NCBI RefSeq assembly: GCF_003568865.1
Contig: NZ_CP031115.1
Location: forward strand, 1,054,001-1,118,000
DNA from: Rubrobacter indicoceani
GTDB taxonomy: Bacteria > Actinomycetota > Rubrobacteria > Rubrobacterales > Rubrobacteraceae
Direction of reading: 5' to 3'
DNA: 64,000 nt
Shown here: positions 57,560-64,000 of the stretch, piece after piece
How the letters are laid out: every line of letters starts with the position of its first letter
Numbering within the stretch: the stretch's first letter is position 1
Translations under genes and position numbers: made by a program
The notes under the pieces: generated by a model
What the model was told of the DNA's origin: nothing
Databases searched by the model: none
What the model saw: only the letters and a program-made list of their open reading frames with translations

Positions 57560-59083
57560 CTACAGCGCGTAGAGCTCGGTGTATTTGTCTTCGAGGTACT
57601 TGAGGTACGGCGCGGTGTCGAGCGGGCGGCCGGTTACGCGCTCGACGAGATCGTCCGGGTCGAAGCGGCTCCCGTGGCGGTAGATGTTCTTCTCCATCCA
57701 GCCGTGCAGCGCGCTGAAGTTCCCGTCTGATATGTCGTCCGGGATGGACGGGTTCTCCTCCAAGGCCTTCTCGTAGAACTGCACCGAGAGGACGTTCCCC
57801 ATGCTGTAGGTCGGGAAGTAGCCGAAGAGGCCGCTCGACCAGTGAACGTCCTGAAGCGCGCCGAGCGAGTCGTTCTCCGGGACTATGCCGAGGTACTCCT
57901 CCATCTTCGCGTTCCAGGCGGCGGGGATATCGTCTACCGAGAGTTCGCCTTCCATCAGCGCGACCTCGATCTCGAACCGCAGCAGAACGTGCAGGTTGTA
58001 GGTAAGCTCGTCGGAGTCTATGCGGATAAAGCCGGGCCGGGCCTCGTTGACGGCCCGGTAGAACGTCTCCACGTCCATGCCCTCGAACGCGCCGGGGAAC
58101 AACTCCGCAAGGACGGGCAGGTAGCGCCCCCAGAACCCGCGCGACCGCCCGACGATGTTCTCCCAGAGCCGCGACTGCGACTCGTGGACCCCCATCGAGA
58201 CCCCGCCGCCCAGGGGCGTGCGCGAGTAGGCCGGGCTTACGCCCTGCTCGTACATTCCGTGCCCCGACTCGTGCATCGAGGTGAACAGGGCCTTGTCTAT
58301 CCGGGCCGGGGAGTAGTTCGTCGTCAGGCGCACGTCCTCCGGGCCGCCGATGTTTATGCAGAAGGCGTGGACGACCTTGTCCTGCCGACCCCGGCTCCAG
58401 TCGTAGCCGTAGTCGGTCAGGACGCGCCGGATAAACGCCTCCTGCCGGGCCTCGTCGAACTCGCCGAGGATCGCCGTTTCGCGGGCGGTCTCCTCCCGGC
58501 TCGCGGCCTCGGTTACCTTTTTCAGCAGCGGGACGATCCCGGCCTTCAGGCTTTCGAACATCGGTTCGAGCTTCGCCTTTCGGCCGTTTGTCTCGAAAAG
58601 GTCGAGGAGCGCGTCGTAGGGGTGGTCCCTGTAGCCCAGGTGCTCCGCCGTCTCCTTCTGAATAGCCATGAGCTTCTCGAGGTGCGGCGCGAAGATAGAC
58701 CAGTCGGCCCTCTCCCGGGCCTCGACCCACGCGGGCTGGGCGAGGCTCGTCGCCCGCGCGCGCTCCTCGACGAGCTTCGACGGAAGCTTCGTTGACTTGT
58801 CGAAGCCGCGCTTCGCGACCCGCACCATCGCGCCCTCCTCGGAGTCGGCGTCGAAGGCGTCTTCGAGCGAGGAGATCAGGTCGCCAGTCTCCTTCGCCAC
58901 GAGCGTTTCGTGGGAGAGGCGGCTCAGGGTGGCGAGCTGTTCGGAGCGCAGGCCGACCGCCTTCTTCGGCATGTAGGTTTCCTGGTCCCAGTGCAGAAGG
59001 CTCGCCGCCGCGCCGAGGTCGCTCATGGTGGCGAACCGGGCCTTGAGGTTTTCCAGTTTTTCGCGTCTCTGTTCTGAATTCAT
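57560..59083 (-). CDS. M32 family metallocarboxypeptidase (Taq type)
   Basis: 507 residues. Zinc carboxypeptidase with the HExxH motif in FTSMHESGHGMYEQG (~270) and the downstream ligand in GVHESQSRLWEN. Other family blocks: SLLHWDQETYMPKKAV, YDALLDLFETN, RIDSDELTYNLHVLLRFEIE and HWSSGLFGYFPTYSMGN. The frame is open to 59686, but ATG 59083 gives the normal N terminus. It is divergent from the NADH dehydrogenase gene. Confidence 0.95.
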   Translation of the reverse strand: MNSEQRREKLENLKARFATMSDLGAAASLLHWDQETYMPKKAVGLRSEQLATLSRLSHETLVAKETGDLISSLEDAFDADSEEGAMVRVAKRGFDKSTKLPSKLVEERARATSLAQPAWVEARERADWSIFAPHLEKLMAIQKETAEHLGYRDHPYDALLDLFETNGRKAKLEPMFESLKAGIVPLLKKVTEAASREETARETAILGEFDEARQEAFIRRVLTDYGYDWSRGRQDKVVHAFCINIGGPEDVRLTTNYSPARIDKALFTSMHESGHGMYEQGVSPAYSRTPLGGGVSMGVHESQSRLWENIVGRSRGFWGRYLPVLAELFPGAFEGMDVETFYRAVNEARPGFIRIDSDELTYNLHVLLRFEIEVALMEGELSVDDIPAAWNAKMEEYLGIVPENDSLGALQDVHWSSGLFGYFPTYSMGNVLSVQFYEKALEENPSIPDDISDGNFSALHGWMEKNIYRHGSRFDPDDLVERVTGRPLDTAPYLKYLEDKYTELYAL

Positions 59084-59260
59084 ACGGGCGATAGTAGCAC
59101 CGCGTCCGGCGGCTATCCGGGTTGCTTGGCCCGGCATCCCGGGGTCCGCAGCCCCTGCGAGAATGGCCGGGAGGGGGATCGGGTAAACCAGTCCGGTGCG
59201 CGGGGGTGGCGGTGCGGACGGGAAGCCGTGCAGGGTTCGCTCAAGGAAAGGCGGCAGACG

Positions 59261-60622
59261 ATGAAAATGCTCGGCAAGGCGGCGCTCGCGGCGGGGGCGG
59301 TCGCGGGGGGTGTTCTGCTCAGGAGAAGCCTCGCCCCGAAACCCCGCTACGAGGTCTGGGAGCGAAAGCCCTTCCGCGACTTCAGGAGAAAAGTCCTGAT
59401 CGTCGGCGGCGGCTTCGGCGGCTACACGGCGGCAAAAGAGCTGTGTCGGCTCACCCGCGACCGGGACGACATCGGGGTGATGGTCATAAACCGGGAGAAC
59501 TACTTCACCTTCTGGCCGATGCTCGCCGGGGTGATCTCCTCCGACATCGAGGTCAAGAACGTCGCCCAGCCGCTCAGGCGCGCCCTGATCCGGGCCGGAG
59601 CGAGCTTCCGCCGCGCCGAGCTCGAATCCGTGGACCCGGTCGGGAGGGTCGTCTCCGCCGGCGGGGCGGAGTTGCCCTACGACCATCTCGTCGTCGCCCT
59701 CGGGGCGTCCCCGGCCTACTTCGACATCCCCGGCGTCGAGGAGTTCGCCATCTCCATAAAAGGCATCGGGGCGGGCGAGGAGATCCGGAACCGCGTCATC
59801 GAACGCTACGAGGAGGCGACCCTTGCGAGGGGCGAGGTCCCGGCTTCAAGGCTCACCTTCGTCGTTATCGGCGGGGGCGCGACGGGCGTGGAGACGGCGG
59901 CGGAGCTTCACGCCCTTATCCACAAGACCCTCGCCCCCGACTACCCGAACATAAACCCCCGGAAGGTCAGGATAGTGCTGGTGGACGCAAACCCCGAGGT
60001 GCTCAAGGAGCTGGACCCCGCGCTCAGGAAAGTCGCGAGAAAGAAGCTCGCCCAGCTCGACATCGAGGTCAGAAACCGGGTGCGGGCCGAGGAGATCACG
60101 GCGGAGAAAGTCGTTCTGAACGACGGAACGGAGATACCCGCCGAGAACGTTGTCTGGACCGCCGGGGCGCGGGCCAGCGAGACCCTGATGAAACTTCCCT
60201 TTGTCCACGACGAACGTCGCGGCCTGAAGGTGGATTCGTTTCTGCGCCTTCACGAACACGAGGCCATCTGGGGCATCGGAGACTGCGCCGAGAACTACTC
60301 GACCGACGGCAGCTCCGTACCGCCGAACGCGCAGGCCGCCGTACAGCAGGGGAAGGTCGTTGCAAGGAACATCCTTGCCGCGATAGACGGCGAGCCGCTC
60401 GAACCCTTCGACTACAAGCCCGTCGGGCAACTCGTCGAGCTCGGCAGCGAGTACGCCGTCAACGACGTGATGGGGGTCAGGTTCAGCGGGCTGCTCGCCG
60501 CGCTCTTCTGGCGGGCGACCTACCTCTACAAGCTCGAAAGCCCCCAGAGCCGGGTCAGGATCGGGACGGACTGGATCCTCGACCTCTTTATGGACCCCGC
60601 CGTTACCCAGATCCGACGCTAA
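59261..60622 (+). CDS. Type II NADH dehydrogenase-like FAD oxidoreductase
   Basis: 453 residues from ATG 59261 (after AAGGAAAGG). Two Rossmann motifs: VLIVGGGFGGYTAAKEL for FAD (~47) and FVVIGGGATGVETAAEL for NADH (~205), plus GIGDCAE for FAD near the C terminus, then RATYLYKLESPQSR. A short hydrophobic N terminus (LGKAALAAGAVAGGVLL) may anchor it. It would pass electrons from NADH to quinone without pumping protons. It converges with the GNAT gene with a four-base overlap. Confidence 0.9.
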   Translation: MKMLGKAALAAGAVAGGVLLRRSLAPKPRYEVWERKPFRDFRRKVLIVGGGFGGYTAAKELCRLTRDRDDIGVMVINRENYFTFWPMLAGVISSDIEVKNVAQPLRRALIRAGASFRRAELESVDPVGRVVSAGGAELPYDHLVVALGASPAYFDIPGVEEFAISIKGIGAGEEIRNRVIERYEEATLARGEVPASRLTFVVIGGGATGVETAAELHALIHKTLAPDYPNINPRKVRIVLVDANPEVLKELDPALRKVARKKLAQLDIEVRNRVRAEEITAEKVVLNDGTEIPAENVVWTAGARASETLMKLPFVHDERRGLKVDSFLRLHEHEAIWGIGDCAENYSTDGSSVPPNAQAAVQQGKVVARNILAAIDGEPLEPFDYKPVGQLVELGSEYAVNDVMGVRFSGLLAALFWRATYLYKLESPQSRVRIGTDWILDLFMDPAVTQIRR

Positions 60623-61098
60623 AGGTTCCTGAAGTACCGGGCTATCGGGAGCAGGGTGTACCCGGCCTTTTCGTAGGTTCTGCGGGCTGCGGCGTGGCCG
60701 GGATCACCGCCCGTCTCGACCATCGCGACCCGCATCCCGGCTTCCCGGAGCTTTTCCGTAGCGAACTCCGTCAGGGCCGTCCCGACGCCCCCGCCGTGAA
60801 AGTCAGGGTCAACACCGAGGATCGAGACCTCGCCCATGAACTCCTCCGGGCTGTTCAGCTCCACCGCCACAAACCCGACGACCACCCCGCCCCCCTCCGC
60901 AACCCAGACGCGCCCGGACTCCGGGTCGCAGCCGCCCTCGACGGCGCGGCGTTGATCCCCCCTCCAGTCCGGGTGCTGCCGCCGGAAGATCTCCTCCCCG
61001 AGTGCTTTTTCGAGCGACTCGTAGACGGGTTCCCAGGCCCGCAGCGAGAACTCGACTATCCTCTCGACATCCTGCTTTTTTAGAGGACGGATCTCCAC
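60619..61098 (-). CDS. GNAT acetyltransferase
   Basis: 159 residues from GTG 61098 (site GGAGGG six bases upstream, inside the end of the amylosucrase gene). N-terminal VEIRPLKKQDVERIVEFSLR, acetyl-CoA loop VSILGVDPDFHGGGVGTAL, and RRTYEKAGYTLLPIARYFR. Acceptor unknown. It starts one base after the amylosucrase stop, so it is co-transcribed. Confidence 0.86.
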   Translation of the reverse strand: MEIRPLKKQDVERIVEFSLRAWEPVYESLEKALGEEIFRRQHPDWRGDQRRAVEGGCDPESGRVWVAEGGGVVVGFVAVELNSPEEFMGEVSILGVDPDFHGGGVGTALTEFATEKLREAGMRVAMVETGGDPGHAAARRTYEKAGYTLLPIARYFRNL

Positions 61099-61099
61099 T

Positions 61100-63028
61100 C
61101 TAGCCCTCCACCAGCCACAGCGCCTGATACGGCGCAAGAGCGACCTCTCCGTCCGACCCCCGGATGGTTCTGTCCGTCAGGCGGTCGTACGGGTTCTCGA
61201 TGCCGTGTTCGCGCAGCAGGTCCATGTCAACGCACTGCGGCTCCTCGGTGAAGTTGTGGAGCGCCACGAGCGTCCCGGTAGGGTGCGGCCTCGCGAACGC
61301 GTAGACGTGCGGGTGTCCGGCATCGAGCGTTACCGTCGGGGTGGCGGCGTGCAGGTGCGGGGTTCGCTTTCTCGCGTCCACCAGCCGCCGCACGCCCGAG
61401 AAGAGGCGTCCTTCGACCGTTGTTTCGTCGTGACGGTCATCGGCCTTCCTCCAGTCCATCGGCGGGCGGTGCATCCAGCGGTTGTCCGGGCTTTTTTCGG
61501 GGTCTTCGAGGTAGGAGCGGTCGTTCAGGAGCCCTATCTCGTCCCCCATGTAGAGAAGCGGCACGCCGCCGTAGCCGAGCATCAGCGCGTAGCCGAGCAG
61601 GATGCGTTTTACCGCGAAGTCGAGCATGGCCGCGCTGCCGGACCGTAGCGCGGCCTCCACCCCGGCGAGGCTCGCGAGGGTTCCGCTTATCCTCCGGTCC
61701 CCGGTTTTCGGGTTCTGCTGGTAGACCGCGCCGCAGGCGTGCGTGCCGGGGAAGTTTCCGGCGTAGTAGTCGGAGAGAAAGGCCCGGTGGGCGAACCCGT
61801 CGAGGCCGACCGCCCGGGCGTCCTCGTCGGCGACGGCCCAGCCGATATCGTCGTGGCAGCGCAGGTAGGTCGCCCACGCGGCGTTGACGGGCTTCTCGGG
61901 GAAGTCGGTGAGCGTCCGGGTCATCAGACGGGTGTCGCGGGTTGCAAGGGTGGACCAGAACTGGACCATCAGGCCGTTGTGGTAGGCGAGGTCCGACTCT
62001 CGCCCGTATCGGGAGTGGGTCCCGAGGTAGTGGATCAGGTCCTTCGGGGAGACTATCGCCTCGGCTTTGTGGACGACCGCCGGGCAGACTATCCGGCTGC
62101 ACGCCCGGAGCGCCTGGAGCAGGTCGTGGGCCTCTGGCTGGTTCTGGCAGTCCGTCCCCATCCGCTTCCAGAGGAAAGCCACCGCGTCGAGGCGCATCAC
62201 CTCCACCCCGACGTTTGCGAGGCCCAGCAGCACGTCCGTCATCTCCGTAAAGACGCGGGGGTTTGACCAGTCGAGGTCCCACTGAAAGCTCTCGAACGTG
62301 GTCCAGACCCACCGGCCGAGCTCTCTGTCGAAGGTGAAGGAGCCGGGTGAGGTTTCGGGGAAGACCTCGGGGAGCGTGGCTTCGTAGGCGTCGGGCATCT
62401 CGCGGTCGGGGAAGGTGAGGTACATCTCGCAGTGCTCTTTCTCTCCGGCGCGGGCCTTTTCCGCCCAGCCGTGTTCGCGGGCGGTATGGTTCAGGACAAG
62501 GTCTACACAGACGCTTATCCCGGCCTCGCGAAAGACGCTGCAGACTCTGCGCAGATCATCCATCGTACCGAGGTGCCGGTCGACCCTGCGGTAGTCCCGG
62601 ACGGCGTAACCGCCGTCGTTCGCCCCATCGCGGGTTTCAAGGAGCGGCATCAGGTGCAGGTACGTTACGCCGAGTTCTTCGAGGTACGGAAGCTTTTTGG
62701 GAAGGTGCTCGAGGTCCCCGGCGAAAAGGTCCACGTAGCAGACGTAGCCGATGGCCCTCTCCGACTGAAACCAGCCGGGGTCAACCATTCGCCGGAGGTC
62801 GAGGAGCTTCAACTCTTCGGGGCGGGCGGCGTAGTTTTCCGCGAGCAGCCCGACGAGGCGCGCGACGGAGCTTTCGTAGTCCCTGCGAGCGCCGTAGGGC
62901 GGTCGGAGGCCCTCGGTCAGGTCGGTCCAGTAGCGGTCGAGCCGTACGCCGAAGATGTCGCGGTCGCGGGCGGAGAGAGGCGCGAGGTGTCTGTGCGCGG
63001 CGAGCGAGGCCCGTTCCTTGAGGTTCAT
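61100..63028 (-). CDS. Amylosucrase (GH13)
   Basis: 642 residues, the amylosucrase length. Uses sucrose to build alpha-1,4-glucan, releasing fructose (family knowledge). It has the all-helical N-terminal domain, then the (beta/alpha)8 barrel: DLVLNHTAREHGW (region I), VMRLDAVAFLWKRMG with the nucleophile Asp (region II), VVHKAEAIVSP with the acid/base Glu (region III), and LRCHDDIGW (region IV). TYLHLMPLLETRDGANDGGY is typical of the subfamily. Trehalose synthase or sucrose phosphorylase are less likely given the N-terminal domain. Divergent from purU. Confidence 0.9.
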   Translation of the reverse strand: MNLKERASLAAHRHLAPLSARDRDIFGVRLDRYWTDLTEGLRPPYGARRDYESSVARLVGLLAENYAARPEELKLLDLRRMVDPGWFQSERAIGYVCYVDLFAGDLEHLPKKLPYLEELGVTYLHLMPLLETRDGANDGGYAVRDYRRVDRHLGTMDDLRRVCSVFREAGISVCVDLVLNHTAREHGWAEKARAGEKEHCEMYLTFPDREMPDAYEATLPEVFPETSPGSFTFDRELGRWVWTTFESFQWDLDWSNPRVFTEMTDVLLGLANVGVEVMRLDAVAFLWKRMGTDCQNQPEAHDLLQALRACSRIVCPAVVHKAEAIVSPKDLIHYLGTHSRYGRESDLAYHNGLMVQFWSTLATRDTRLMTRTLTDFPEKPVNAAWATYLRCHDDIGWAVADEDARAVGLDGFAHRAFLSDYYAGNFPGTHACGAVYQQNPKTGDRRISGTLASLAGVEAALRSGSAAMLDFAVKRILLGYALMLGYGGVPLLYMGDEIGLLNDRSYLEDPEKSPDNRWMHRPPMDWRKADDRHDETTVEGRLFSGVRRLVDARKRTPHLHAATPTVTLDAGHPHVYAFARPHPTGTLVALHNFTEEPQCVDMDLLREHGIENPYDRLTDRTIRGSDGEVALAPYQALWLVEG

Positions 63029-63233
63029 GCACGCATGCTAATACAACGCGGCGGGTCCGGCTTGCAATACCCCGCTGCACAAGGCCCTACGGAGAAGCGG
63101 GGGCTCTGGCGGATATGCGTCGGCCGGTGGGGGTGGTCTTGCAAGAGGGTGTTTCGCCCGGCCGGCGCATGTAACGGAGTGTGGCAGAATACCGTCTGTT
63201 GCGGAACCCGAAACGAGCGTGAAGGAACGTTAC

Positions 63234-64000
63234 TTGAGCTACAACCTGAGGCTACTTATCTCCTGCCCGGACCGGCGAGGCATAATCGCCGCCATCTCGT
63301 CTTTTATCTCGCTGCACGACGGGAACATCCTCTCGGCGGATCAGTTCGTGAGCCGGAGCGGCAGGTTCTTTATGCGCCTCGAGGTCGAGGGCAACGGTTT
63401 CGGGCTTTCACGCGAGGAGTTCTCCGGGGCCTTCACGCCCGTCGCCCGCCGCCACGACATGGACTGGCGCGTAAGCTATACCGACGCCCCCAAAAAGATG
63501 GCCGTTCTTGTCTCGGGCTACGACCACTGCCTTATAGACCTGCTCTGGCGGTGGGAGTCGGGCGACTTCGAGGCGGAGTTCCCGCTCGTCATCTCCAACC
63601 ACGACAGGCTTAGAAGCCGCGTCGAGAGCTACGGCGTCCCGTACCACCACCTGCCCGTTTTAGAGGGGGAGAAAGAGGGACAGGAGCGAAAAGTCATTGA
63701 GCTGCTCGCCGAACACGACATAGACCTCGTGGTGCTGGCGCGGTACATGCAGATCCTCAGCCCGGACTTTGTGGCGGCGTACCCGGAGAAGATAGTGAAC
63801 ATCCACCACTCGTTTCTTCCGGCTTTTGTCGGGGCCGACCCGTACCGGCGGGCGCACGAGCGGGGGGTGAAGATGATCGGGGCCACGGCCCACTACGTCA
63901 CCGACGAGCTGGACGCCGGGCAGATAATCCACCAGGACGTGGCTCACGTTACCCACCGCCACTCCATCGAGGACCTTGTCCGGCTCGGGGGCGAGGTCGA
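63234..64000 (+). CDS. purU: Formyltetrahydrofolate deformylase (3' end outside window)
   Basis: About 255 residues visible. Hydrolyses 10-formyl-THF to formate and THF, balancing one-carbon units and feeding PurT. The N-terminal ACT domain (LRLLISCPDRRGIIAAISSF, HDGNILSADQFV) is followed by the formyltransferase fold with MAVLVSGYDHCLIDLLWRW, VLARYMQILSPDF, and the catalytic block NIHHSFLPAFVGADPY with GATAHYVTDELDAGQII. TTG at 63234 follows AAGGA at 7 bases; an in-frame GTG at 63219 is less likely. The stop lies past the window edge. Confidence 0.94.
   Translation, partial: MSYNLRLLISCPDRRGIIAAISSFISLHDGNILSADQFVSRSGRFFMRLEVEGNGFGLSREEFSGAFTPVARRHDMDWRVSYTDAPKKMAVLVSGYDHCLIDLLWRWESGDFEAEFPLVISNHDRLRSRVESYGVPYHHLPVLEGEKEGQERKVIELLAEHDIDLVVLARYMQILSPDFVAAYPEKIVNIHHSFLPAFVGADPYRRAHERGVKMIGATAHYVTDELDAGQIIHQDVAHVTHRHSIEDLVRLGGEV

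Noticed and set aside
57315-58730. 471-residue minus-strand open frame
   Set aside because: Same-strand shadow of the M32 carboxypeptidase in another frame; Arg/Gly/Pro-rich, no motif.
59122-61083. 653-residue plus-strand open frame
   Set aside because: Alternative-frame shadow of the NADH dehydrogenase running into the GNAT region; basic low-complexity translation.
62432-63613. 393-residue plus-strand open frame
   Set aside because: Covers the antisense of amylosucrase and an incorrect frame of purU; both real genes are well supported.

Overview
The window is high-GC, tightly packed bacterial chromosome. Genes overlap by 1-4 bases (ATGA, GTGA, TGATG, TTGA), and many start at GTG or TTG. 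The gene styles suggest a deep-branching actinobacterium close to Rubrobacter: type 3 (archaeal/eukaryotic-like) ProS, dodecin, PAC2, DUF456, DUF7002, amylosucrase and NDH-2. The genus is inferred from family resemblance only; no search was run. No insertion sequence, prophage or rRNA was seen.

Layout. 1-2.5 kb: end of a GT4 glycosyltransferase, a sulfotransferase and dodecin. 2.5-4.2 kb: tRNA-Phe and tRNA-Asp on the minus strand flank a membrane diguanylate cyclase. 4.3-8.1 kb: a coupled aromatic-degradation operon pcaB-pcaD-pcaC-pobA (4-hydroxybenzoate via protocatechuate) without pcaGH. 8.1-14.6 kb: a PF13200-type lipoprotein, an amidohydrolase, a small unknown protein, L-asparaginase II, a methyltransferase, a DUF1499 protein, Aat and a PAC2 protein. 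14.7-18.9 kb (minus): fabF-like, peroxiredoxin, larE, DUF456, then a LuxR-type response regulator. 19-21.7 kb: membrane protein, nitroreductase, type III polyketide synthase and ICMT-like methyltransferase. 21.8-26.2 kb: serS, a Phd/VapC toxin-antitoxin pair coupled to it, a BASS symporter and proS.

26.2-32.6 kb is the aspartate-family/methionine operon metX-metY-ask-hom-asd. A consensus-like promoter and a clear SAM-I riboswitch precede it, so methionine status should control the upper aspartate pathway too. Small genes follow (tautomerase, GNAT, unknown, FmdB, membrane peptide), then dnaE. A second PF13200-type lipoprotein, a NodB-type deacetylase lipoprotein and a DUF7002 protein lead into the CRISPR locus.

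41.3-54.5 kb is a complete type I-C CRISPR-Cas system: cas3-cas5c-cas8c-cas7c-cas4-cas1-cas2, a leader, and an array I counted by hand as 70 repeats of 37 nt with 69 spacers. Unusual points are a roughly 80-residue insertion in Cas7c, a 37-nt repeat with a perfect 8-bp stem, three leader-proximal spacers against variants of one Asp-rich repeat-coding sequence, and an array that ends 2 bp from the stop codon of a convergent gene.

54.5-64 kb (mostly minus): an undescribed-looking four-gene unit (class IV aminotransferase, P-loop sulfotransferase-like, lipocalin-like, CDO-like cupin), an M32 carboxypeptidase, NDH-2 on plus, a GNAT, amylosucrase, and purU cut by the window edge.
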